NCBI GenBank assembly: GCA_019671135.1
Contig: JAHRHY010000005.1
Coordinates: forward strand, 2,170,001 to 2,234,000
Direction: 5' to 3'
DNA: 64,000 nt
Source of the DNA: Linnemannia hyalina
Lineage: Eukaryota > Mortierellomycota > Mortierellomycetes > Mortierellales > Mortierellaceae
Below, in pieces: positions 1 through 9,141 of this stretch. Under the pieces are notes generated by a model, which searched no databases, was not told the DNA's origin, and saw only the letters and a program-made list of their open reading frames with translations. Within the stretch, counting starts at the first letter, position 1. Every line of letters starts with the position of its first letter. The translations under genes were made by a program, and so were the position numbers.

Positions 1-1697
1 AACAGACAAATAGAAATGAAACATCCTGTCGGAGACATACCAGAGGGATTGACCCGTGATTTGGCACCGCTCAAAGAAGCGCCAGATCCAAACACCATCG
101 AGTCAGTAGCGACTGCAGTACTAGACGCCGAAGCGATCCCTCCGTCTACCCCAGCCATCTCCATCTCGCCTCCCATTGACCGATTCCTGAGCTCCTCAAT
201 CCAGAACTGCTGTTCATCATCAAAAGAACACCCCAACCGCCTCGCAAAGGCAGTCGTCCAATCGCCCACAATCCGAATATGAACACTCACGTAATCCTCC
301 TCGGGCGCAGAAGTAATCGTAAACGGGTGCCATTCAAATGCAGAAATATCCGGGCAATTCAAAAAAATGTACTGGCCCGCCTTGGTACGAAAGAAGGATG
401 AATCCCCTTGGCGGTTGTTGGGCTTTTTGATTTGGACTTCGAGGACTTTGGAAGGGTGGAGGACGATTTTGGAGATGGAGGTGGCGGGGAGGCGGGCGCG
501 GAACTCGCGGATGGTGCGTTCGAGGATGTAGAAGAATAGGGAGCCGAGGACGAATTTGTAGGATGTGGGGGAGGATTTGCAGTAAGGTGGAGTATCGGCG
601 CGGATGAAGCAGAATGCGCCGTGGTACATGAGTGTAAGGAAGAAGAGGATGAAGAGGTGGTGGGTGTACCAGAATGTCTCGAAGCCCTTCCTTCTTACTC
701 GTTCTATGTTTGAAGGGTGTTTTCATGTTAGCAGTTGATGTGCACGGTTTGCATGGCAATGAATTAATTTGAGTTGTGGAGACGAGAACTTACCGACGGA
801 GGAGGTGACCATGAGGAAGAGGATGAGCATCAAGACATGCCCCGTAAAGCCCGGACCTGTGAACAACGCCATATACTGTGCCGACTTCTTCACTTCGCCA
901 TTCTCTCGCCGCTCAGCCTGCTCGAGTCGATAATAATTAACATAGTGCCCAGCACTATGTACAACCGCGAATAAAACAATCGACCAAGCAACCGTCTTGT
1001 GGAACAACACATTCTTATCAAAAGGCACAACGCCATTCAAAAACGTCGACCTCAACACCGAAATCAAGTTCCTACATACCGAGAGCAGAATCACTCCGCA
1101 ATCAAAATTAATCACCGCCGCCGACCCCTTCGCAACACCCAACGTAACCCCCAATTTGGTCCGTGCCTGCGAGTAATGGGTGGAGCGGTTATAGATCTCA
1201 AAGGAAAAGTAAAAGATGAGGAATTGGAGGAGAGACCAGAAGGAGAGAAAGATGATGCGGGGGCTTTCGTTGAGGAGGAATTGGTCTAGACGGGTGCGGA
1301 GTGGGGAGCGTTGTGGGGGCATGCCGAGGGAGGCGAATTTCTGGGCGATGGCTTTTTCGATGCTGCGTTGGGATGGGGATGTTGGAAGAGGACTTTTGCT
1401 GCTGTTTACGCTGGTGCTGTTGTTGGTACTGTGTTGGTGGTGAGAGTGACTAGGTGGGTTTAGGAACTGTGAACTTCCTGTTGAGCCAGAGTCGATGGGT
1501 TTGAATGACGATGAGGACGAGGATGTTATCGCAGAGTCATGGAGTTGCCAGACTTGAGTACGAGCAGTAGTGGTGCTTTGCCCATGCGCTGATTCATCGC
1601 TGTCCTGTTGTATAGAGGCGGTATTGCTGTTCTGTGTGTTATCCTGGCTGTAGACCTTGATGTCCACTTCTGCTGTTGCTGCTGCTGGTTGCGACAT
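1..1697 (-). CDS. NOX: NADPH oxidase (gp91phox/Nox family), 5' part, runs off left edge
   Basis: Superoxide-generating flavocytochrome of the membrane; it moves electrons from NADPH through FAD and two haems to oxygen. Exon 1 is 1697-794, exon 2 is 703-41, and a GTATGT donor at 40-35 starts a further intron, so the NADPH-binding half lies outside the window. The first ~135 residues are Ser/Gln/His-rich and look disordered. Membrane segments start near residue 147. Haem-ligand histidines are visible as HKTVAW (His233) and VVHSAGH (His247), and again in FWYTHHLF in exon 2. The FAD-binding motif [12 protein letters not shown] follows. The start is the ATG at 1697 (MSQPAA); an upstream in-frame ATG at 1880 would add a basic stretch rich in low-complexity residues and is less likely. 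The N-terminal extension is longer than in a minimal NoxA-like enzyme, but no EF-hand is seen, which argues against NoxC/Nox5 type. Confidence 0.9.
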
Positions 1698-2086
1698 GAG
1701 AAATGAAGAAGAGAAATGAGAAGTAAAGGAAAATGTGGATTGCAAAAGTGTGGAGGGGAGAGGAAGAGAGAAATAGGCAGTTTTTCCTTTTTTTTTTTGA
1801 CTCTTTACCTCCGTTCTCGCTCTTCTCCTTCCTTTGTGATCTACTCCTTTTGCGTTTTTATGCCACCTTCTACGTTTCAAGGAGTTTTGTTTGGGCGAAA
1901 TGGGAGGGAGGAGTGGACAAGACCCTTACTTCCTCTCCCTCCTACTTTGCATACGAGTTCCTGCCTGTCTGTGCTCTCAGTTCCTTCTCTCTTGACAAAT
2001 TGCCTCCCTCTTTTGGACAAAATGGCAACAAACAAACACAACAACACGATAGGATTCATTCCCTTATTCCCTTCAACATCTGATCA

Positions 2087-3870
2087 TTACCTTTCTCGCC
2101 TTTTAATATATAGTGGCGTCTGAAGATAATCAAGATCCTCATCAACCCCACTCAAGGACTCTTCAAACTCCTCCTCCTCCTCCCTATACTCCTTATCAGC
2201 AGCGTCCACAAAATAAAATTGTGGGATGCCTCCAGTCCCCACAAACTCATCCAACGCAGTCAAACCAAGCGCGAAAGGCTCCTTGTACTTCACTGTCAAC
2301 ATCATCCCCGCAAACCGCAACTTTTCGAGACCCAATGTCGCATCGACCCAATCTGGTAATGTAAACCCGCTGGTCTCGGTCTCTCGGATCATGGCAATGG
2401 ATGGCATGACTTTTCGGAAGAGCGTTTGCCAGAATTGGGGTCCGACTGTCCAGCCAGTGACGAGCATGATGTGGGTCATTTTGGGCAGGCTGATGAACCC
2501 TGTGGTCGACTCTCCTTCTGGTACTGGTCGGTCATGATCCCGGAGCTCGTCGATTGTGACCGTACGTTCGTGGTCGCCTTCAGACAGGATAATGATAAGA
2601 AAGAGTTGTGCGAGACTGGGTGTTTGTCGGAGCATGGGAGACTGGAACAAGAAGGCAAATTCAGAGGTATTGGAGGTGAGGGAGGTGCCAGTCCCAAGTC
2701 CACCTTGGCCGATTCAATGGGGTTGCTGTCATCTCTGTCCCTGTTTCTGTTTGTGTCTACTGCTCCCTGAGTACAGGAAGCAGTTGGTTGATGGATGGGT
2801 AAAGGGTAAATGGGTCGAGATCGTTATCATCGTCCTCTTCGTCCTCATCCTCATCGCCGCCGTAATTTCCAGCCTCGATATCGTCAAAATCGTACTCACA
2901 CATATACAAATTGTTGTCGGCCATGACTAAGGTCAACAGCTCAAGGCTAACGGTGCTATGGAGTGTGTCTGGGTGGAGCAATCGAGCGGGAGCACCATTG
3001 AGATTCAGAGTAGTCAGCTGAGGAAGATGAACTGGCGTCCATGACGAGATCTCGACCGCAAGGTGAACAACCACAGAGTCCTGCAAATTCACCTCCTTGA
3101 CAACTGGCCATCCTGCCAGAGCATCGGGGTGAGGGTAAGACGACCCTTGGCGGTTGTTGCGGTTAGGGTGTGGTCGAACGAGACCTGTAGAGTGTCTAGC
3201 ACCTTGAATTGTCCGACTCTGTCCAGGAAACGATGGGCGTCGGTTACCAGGATCTGAAGTACCCTTGTCGATTCGAGGATAAATAATGCCTAAAATAACT
3301 GGCGACGGAACTCTTGAGGCACCATGGCCGTGTTGAATCTGTCGTGTTGAGAGTCGAGATCTGGAGGACACCATAGGAAGGAGCGGCAGCGATCAAAGAA
3401 TCCTGTGAACTTTAAATATGTGACAGGACTAGGGTTGCTGCTGGGGCTGGCGTCGGGGACTTAGTGGTCGGAAGAAGGGTGGCATGAGGCAGGCAGTGTA
3501 GGACAGACTTGTAAGGGGATCCTTCAGAAGATACCATTGTCCAGTGATCACAGTCTCCGTCAAACGACTGCTGAATGAAGCAAATGCTCGAAGAAGGTTA
3601 GTGATATCCTCGAGGAGCGCTTGTCTGAGGAGGGTGCGGGTGAGGAGGATGGTATTGCGATCGAGCTGGCTGGGGATGTAACTGGGCAGGCGGTTGATGT
3701 AGACGGTGCGTCTGGAGAAGGTTTTTAGACGTGAGACGAGGGTAAACGGTTCACGGTAGAGGAAGGGGAGGACTGCGGTTGAAAAGAAGCGGTTGACACG
3801 GAGGAGGGTTGTGAGGGGGAAGGCGTCGTTGTCGATGACGATGCGAAGGCATTCCGGGGGGTATCGGTTA
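2087..3870 (-). pseudogene. F-box-like/LRR family copy F, decayed
   Basis: Degraded member of the family that fills this window, most like copy G at 38513. An N-terminal F-box-like block (ECLRIVIDNDAF ... LLRVNRFFSTAVLPFLYREP) lies at about 3850-3730. A middle block (LPQLTTLNLNGAPARLLHP) lies near 3000, and a C-terminal block (GWTVGPQFWQTLFRKVMPS) near 2450. These sit in different frames with stops between them, and most of the usual ~500-residue middle is missing. There is therefore no single open frame, although the last 187 codons (2650-2087) remain open. Call rests on similarity to intact copies D and G in the same window. Confidence 0.75.
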
Positions 3871-4419
3871 TAGCAACATTGGTTGGGAAGAGGAGGAAGA
3901 TTGGAGTGGAGGTGGAGGCGGAAGGAGAAAGTGAAACGAATAAAGAAAAGAGAGGAAGAAAAGAGAGAAGAGGACAAAAAGGGACCAGTCCGCGGATCAG
4001 ATACCAGAATGTGATGGAGGTATGCGCATGAATGAGACCCCTTTTTTTGTCTGTCTGTTGCCACTCTCCGTTCCACTACTCGTTCGGGCAGACATCGACA
4101 AAGAACCTAAGAAACAAAAAGGTGAAAAGCAAAATGGCGGTGTGTGTATCCATCCACCGAAGTCTGAAGTTTGGACCATAAATAAAGCTCCTTCACTCTT
4201 CCCACTTCGTTCCTTCCTTCACCACCGCCCTTACACTCTTCAACCAGGCCCATTCACAAACAACAGCAACAACAACAACAGCAGTAGCAGCAACAAGTCA
4301 ACAGCAACGACTATGTCTGCCCTTGTTATCGAAGATATCTAGTCTTCTGTTCTCCTGGCCTAGATAGACGAGCTCTCTGAGGCCTTGCGTTAGGAGTAGG
4401 TCAAGAAGGTTAGGTGTAT

Positions 4420-4800
4420 TTTCGCACCCAATATCAGGAACAACGACAACAAGGCCGAATTTGGATCTTGAACACTCAAGTCTTTTACTCTGACTGGGTC
4501 ATGGTCTCTAGACGTTCGTGTACTGGAGGTTCTGTCCAGAAAGGTGGCACCAGGTCTCCAGTTTGTTTATATACCGTCGTAGGGCTACCGTGTGTGTGCG
4601 AGTTGGTGAGTTGTCTGAACATCTGCTAAGACTGCTTACTGCAAGTCTGATTGTTGAGACGACTACTCAAGAAGTAATGGATGCGGGGCAGACTCGGGAG
4701 GTTCTCAGACTTCCTATGTGTTGGCGAATCCTGTTATTGGGCAGTATTTCACTCTTGTTTGTCCTTTTGAGCCAGAACGCCACCAAAATCAACTCCCACT
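4420..4800 (+). pseudogene. Relic of the 3' end of an F-box-like family gene
   Basis: About 4455-4560 matches, with scattered mismatches, the copy A segment at 7190-7305: the shared words include ACTCTGACTGGGTC(C)ATGGTCTCT and GTACTGGAGGTTCTGT followed by a CCAGGT/CCCGGT block. No open frame survives. It lies just upstream of copy A in the same orientation, so it is probably the tail of a former tandem neighbour. The stretch 3871-4420 around it holds no gene I can recognise. Confidence 0.5.
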
Positions 4801-5008
4801 CGGTTTGATTGACTGTGTTTCGCCACTAAAGGTAAAGAAAGGGAAAAGACAGATGAAGGTGCACCGCAGCGCTCTCTCCAACTTTTTAGTTCACGCCGCT
4901 CGTTTTTCATCGTTTTTCATCCCGTCTTCCCTCTTTTCACTACCTTTCATCTTCCACATCTTCTTTTACACCACCTTCTAGCCTCGTCCTTTTCTTCTGC
5001 TTCATAAC

Positions 5009-7339
5009 ATGTCAATCACATTCCCCTTGCCTACGGAATGCCTTCACATGGTCATCCGCCATCTCGCAGACCAGTCCGACATCAACACTCTCAGCAACTT
5101 ACTGCGTGTCAATAAATATGTTTTGTCGACCACCTTACCCATTATGTACGAGCACCCCTTCCGTAGCCGTCCTGTACGATATGTGGACAACCCCATCGGT
5201 TTTGGTCTCAACAAAGACGACGGCGGCGAAGTACTCGTCAGTTCACTTATGATGGTCCGGACTCTCCTTCTCAGTCTTCCTCGCGACCATGTCATCAGTG
5301 ACCTTCTGCGAGCGGCCTTCCTACAAGTCCAACCAACGGACCAGGAGCGGTATCATCCATTACCGCCCGAGCCGATATCGATCCCTTACTACTCCTTTGT
5401 CACTAAAATCGATCCAAGCGATTATTGGGTGCCAGGGAATGGTAACTTTTTCAACATGACACTTGCCGATCGCACAACCCTCAAGAATCATCTGGAGCAC
5501 CGCGGACAGACCGGCCGGTACCTGCTCGAGGAAGTCCCGGTGAACATCCCGATGGAACAACAACAACACTTCGACCTCGCCGCCCGTGCCGCTACCCGTG
5601 AGCTCCGGAGCGATTTGACGTGGGCATTGTGTTTTGCGAACGCAGAGCACATCCAGGAGCTCCTCATACCTATCATGGACATCACCCGCTACGTCGCCCT
5701 GGTTCCTCGCCTCAAGGTCCTGTCCAAGGTCACTTTTCTACTGGACAAGGGGTTCCAAGTCAAGACACGCTACCGTCGAACGTATACGCCAGCGGAACAG
5801 GAACAATTGGAGTCACAGAAGTTGATGAGGATCCTAGCCTTTAGGGAGATGATCTCATTCGTGCAGGAGCACTGTCGACTCTTTCCTCATGTACTCAAAC
5901 TCGGACGTTGCCGCAAGGATCCTTATGCCAGTAATCGCGATTGTCCAAAGGAATACGAATTTCGACTCCTCCAAGCCCTTCCGCCTTTAATCAGCCCTAC
6001 CGTCCTTGACCAGCAAAACTGGACCCAGTTTGTCGTCAAAGCTCACGAGACCGATCTTTCACTTCTCAAGGCCATCCAACCGAGCTCAGTTTTTTCACGA
6101 AGGACATCATCGAAGTCACATGCGCTTGTTGTTGATGGTCCTTTCCTTCACCGGTGCCGTGTCCTCGAGAGCGTCATTATGCCGTTCCTTGACGACGATA
6201 CGTTTCAATGGGCTGTCGATGAGCGCAAGCAGCATGATGCCGATATTGCAGCAGGATGGACTCTCCCACGACCGCTTGTGCCGCTTCGCATTTTCTCGAC
6301 CAACTATGGCCAGCCTGCATTTGGACGACAGGTCAACGACGTGGCATTTGCATTTGGTCGAACGCTTGAAAAAATTAGTGCTTCAAGTGAATGGTGGGAA
6401 AGATTAACGGACCACGAGGCTGCACTTGAATTCTCGATCGGCGAAGGCGACAACAGCTGGGATTTGCCTAGGCTCTCAGAGCTATTGGTTCATATGCGTA
6501 AAATTTTGATCAGCATCCATCCAGATGTCATCTCGAGATGCCCACGGCTGTCTCGTATATTTCTCGTGGATCGGCGAGAGGAGTATCGTCTGGACGAGGT
6601 TGTGCGTTGGACTCCGACAGAGCTACCACTGTTGAAAGAGCTCGTTCTTAATGGCACTCCGGCCATCTCCTTCCATCCCGACATCCTTCATAGTACAACC
6701 AATTTGAGGGACTTGGACCTGGGGATGTTCACCTCCGGAGCCGATGTGACATTCATTCCGCCCGCCGAGGAACTCGACTGTGCAGATGACGACAACATCA
6801 ACGACAACAACAAGAATAATGACAGTCTCTCAACATATGGATCGGTCCCAAGGAAACAACCGACCTGGACGTGGGACTGGTATCTTCCTAATTTGCTCTC
6901 CCTCAAACTGAACGCCGAGTTTGGATACCGCTTCAAGTTCAGGATGTTGGCTGGGACACCGAATCTCGTACGATTTATTGTTGGAATTGGCTCGCGATCA
7001 GGCCAACATAAGCGAACCATTGGGATTGCGGACCTTATTAAGCCTGGATATCAACACCTCGCTATGGATCGCTTTCTAGATCAGGAGCAGCAACGGCAGC
7101 GCTGGACCTTGGAGCGACAACATGTCGTCGGAGATATCGACAACAGCAGCAGCCCCATTGAACTCGAGGAGAACGACGACAAGTTTTTGAAAGACTTCGA
7201 ATACGTCCACGTCCCAGCACTCAAGAATTTCACTCTGACGGGTCCATGGTCTCTTGATAGGCGAGTGCTGGAGGTTCTGTTTGGCAAGGTCGCGCCCGGT
7301 GTCCAGGATCTTATCATGTCGTCCGAGGACATAATGTGA
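5009..7339 (+). CDS. F-box-like/LRR family protein, copy A, C-terminus cut by a frameshift
   Basis: Intronless 776-codon frame. Residues 1-55 form an F-box-like head (FPLPTECLHMVIRHLADQS, then LLRVNKYVLSTTLPIMYEHP). The rest is leucine-rich with family landmarks ELRSDLTWALCFANAEH (~197), FLHRCRVLESV (~378), WTWDWYLP (~620) and an Asn/Asp-rich insert near 595. The F-box-like head suggests a substrate adaptor of SCF ubiquitin ligases, but this is inferred. A one-base deletion near 7330 (GAGGACATAATG, versus GAGGGGCATAATG in the inverted copy at 49078) gives an early TGA. The normal last ~70 residues remain readable in frame +1 to 7548. The product could be functional without its tail, or the gene may be newly dead. 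From about 6290 onward it is nearly identical to A' at 50100-48850. Confidence 0.8.
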   Translation: MSITFPLPTECLHMVIRHLADQSDINTLSNLLRVNKYVLSTTLPIMYEHPFRSRPVRYVDNPIGFGLNKDDGGEVLVSSLMMVRTLLLSLPRDHVISDLLRAAFLQVQPTDQERYHPLPPEPISIPYYSFVTKIDPSDYWVPGNGNFFNMTLADRTTLKNHLEHRGQTGRYLLEEVPVNIPMEQQQHFDLAARAATRELRSDLTWALCFANAEHIQELLIPIMDITRYVALVPRLKVLSKVTFLLDKGFQVKTRYRRTYTPAEQEQLESQKLMRILAFREMISFVQEHCRLFPHVLKLGRCRKDPYASNRDCPKEYEFRLLQALPPLISPTVLDQQNWTQFVVKAHETDLSLLKAIQPSSVFSRRTSSKSHALVVDGPFLHRCRVLESVIMPFLDDDTFQWAVDERKQHDADIAAGWTLPRPLVPLRIFSTNYGQPAFGRQVNDVAFAFGRTLEKISASSEWWERLTDHEAALEFSIGEGDNSWDLPRLSELLVHMRKILISIHPDVISRCPRLSRIFLVDRREEYRLDEVVRWTPTELPLLKELVLNGTPAISFHPDILHSTTNLRDLDLGMFTSGADVTFIPPAEELDCADDDNINDNNKNNDSLSTYGSVPRKQPTWTWDWYLPNLLSLKLNAEFGYRFKFRMLAGTPNLVRFIVGIGSRSGQHKRTIGIADLIKPGYQHLAMDRFLDQEQQRQRWTLERQHVVGDIDNSSSPIELEENDDKFLKDFEYVHVPALKNFTLTGPWSLDRRVLEVLFGKVAPGVQDLIMSSEDIM

Positions 7340-7586
7340 GCGAATGGGTAAAGGCGACGTCTGAGCACTTGCATGCGCTCGAAAGTGCGCATCTACTCGT
7401 TGACGGGGTCACTGCCGAGTCGTTGTCGGAAATGGGGATGAAACCGGATAGGTCGCGCAACACGCACGGGAATTATTCATTCGTAGAACCTCCTGCGGGA
7501 CGAACTGTTCCCAATCCTGCTCAGTATCGGTTTAGTCCCTGGATATAACTAGACTATTAAAGAATTAGCATCATGCCTATACCAAC

Positions 7587-7610
7587 TTTTTTTTTTTTTT
7601 TTTTTTTTTT
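7587..7610 (+). repeat. 24-base poly-T tract
   Basis: Uninterrupted T run between copies A and B, followed by GGGGGTCGCA. The reverse complement is present in the right arm at 48789-48811 (23 A). Confidence 0.95.
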
Positions 7611-7727
7611 GGGGGTCGCAGTGGTCATTTCGCGGTGCGCCACCAGGCTTTTATTATTGAAGGTTCTGCAAAGATGGCCCCTGTTTCGTTTTTGTTCTTG
7701 TCAGCATTTTATCTCACGTCCTCACTC

Positions 7728-8610
7728 ATGTCACTCCCTTCAACTCTGTGGACTGCCTCCAGTTGATCATCTACCATGTAACATTTTAACAAGACAACAA
7801 CTCCATCACTAATCTTTTACAAGTCATTTAACGTTCTTTTCAACAACTTTCCCCATACTATACCAAGACCCCTTTCGCAACTTTTCCTTCAAACCACAAC
7901 ACACTCCGGCTATACTACAGCTCTACCCAGACATTAGGCCTATCTGGACATGGGACTAGGAGCTTCCCAAATTGATCTACCTGACGCTGAACGGTGAATT
8001 CACGTACAGGTTTCAGTTCAGGATACTGGCAGGGACGCCTAACCTTGTTTATGTTTATGTCTCGGTCAACACTAATTCTTGGTCGGGGCAACATACCAGG
8101 ACCGTTCGCCTTGTTGGCCTATTCTTCCTTCCGCCTGCGGCTGGGAGACCTCATGACGATGACAACGACCGCGACGACGACGGGGAAGATGGGGGACCGT
8201 GTGATGAAGGAGGTCCAGTGGAACCGAATTCAGGAGAAAACGATACTATCTAAGAGTTGAATGGTCTTGGTTAGCAGGAATACATTCACCTCCCGCATGT
8301 CGAGGACATTTCCTTTTCGGTCCATGGATCTTCCTTCGCGACGGTGACGGTGACGGCGAGGAGGCTGGTCGATCACCACTACGGCTACTCGGAACTTTTC
8401 TATAAGACGACCCTCAACATCAAGGAGCTGAAAATGGTGGCCAACCAAGGGTTCAGTCTCAAGGACTGTACAGCGCCGACAAGGAATCTGGTTCGAATCA
8501 AGACGGTGTATACTTCTCTTGCTACCATCACCTCTTTTAGTGGTGGTGAAAGGACGGCGATGGAGGGAATAATTGCTGAGGCAGTATGTGTTGGTGGACC
8601 AGCCGGTTGA
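7728..8610 (+). pseudogene. Internally deleted F-box-like family copy B
   Basis: A miniature family copy. Near 7750 the frame reads CLQLIIYHV, then QDNNSITNLLQV and YYTKTPF, matching the F-box-like head ECLQLIIRHL...LLRVNKY...YEHPF with two stops. It then jumps directly to the C-terminal block at about 7940 (IWTWD-stop-ELPKLIYLTLNGEF, then RFQFRILAGTPNLV) and continues to a tail near 8610 with more stops. About 500 residues of the usual middle are missing. The same truncated structure is in the right arm (B'), so the deletion came before the duplication. Compared with B', this copy also lost about 45 bases near 8585. Confidence 0.75.
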
Positions 8611-8796
8611 CAGACGGAAGGTAGCGGAAAAGAAGCGCGGTATGTTTTTTGTTAGTTAATCAAGAGTGAAAATAATAAAAGATGTATTATCGGTATCGTA
8701 CCAGAGGCATGTAAAAAGCAAGGAGAACATTGACTTGCTTGTGCTCTTGTTGGTGGGCTGTTTGTTGTGTGTTGAGGCCACAAGCATATGTGCTGG

Positions 8797-8803
8797 TATA
8801 TAG
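8797..8803 (+). promoter_or_regulatory. TATA-like element upstream of copy C
   Basis: TATATAG about 340 bases before the ATG of copy C. The right arm has a shortened form (GGTATAGTAAG). Position relative to a transcription start is unknown, so this is a weak call. Confidence 0.25.
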
Positions 8804-8859
8804 TAGGCCAAACACAGAGAAAAACAATCACCTGGCTCGTTTAATATTTTTTCATCCAC

Positions 8860-9005
8860 TCTCTTCCTCTTCCTCTTCTTCTTCTTCTTCTTCTTCTTCT
8901 TCTTCTTCTTCTTCTTCTTCTTCTTCTTCCTCTTCCTCTTCCTCTTCCTCTTCCCCTTCCTCTTCTTCTTCCTCTTCCTCTTCTTCTTCCTCTTTTTCTT
9001 CTTCC
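8860..9005 (+). repeat. CTT/TCC microsatellite in the 5' flank of copy C
   Basis: Pure (CTT)n for about 55 bases, then interspersed CTTCCT units, to about 9005, ending 137 bases before the ATG of copy C. The equivalent position in the right arm (about 47405-47470) has only a short degenerate GAA-rich tract, so the array expanded or contracted after the duplication. Confidence 0.95.
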
Positions 9006-9141
9006 CCTTTCTCGTTCACTCTTCACTACTTCACTACTTCCTTCCCTTTCTTGTCTTCTCTCTACCCTTCATCTTATCATCCTCTCTGGTTCTTCCTTTC
9101 TACCTGTCAATTTATTTTTCTTTCATTCGACCCATATCCGA

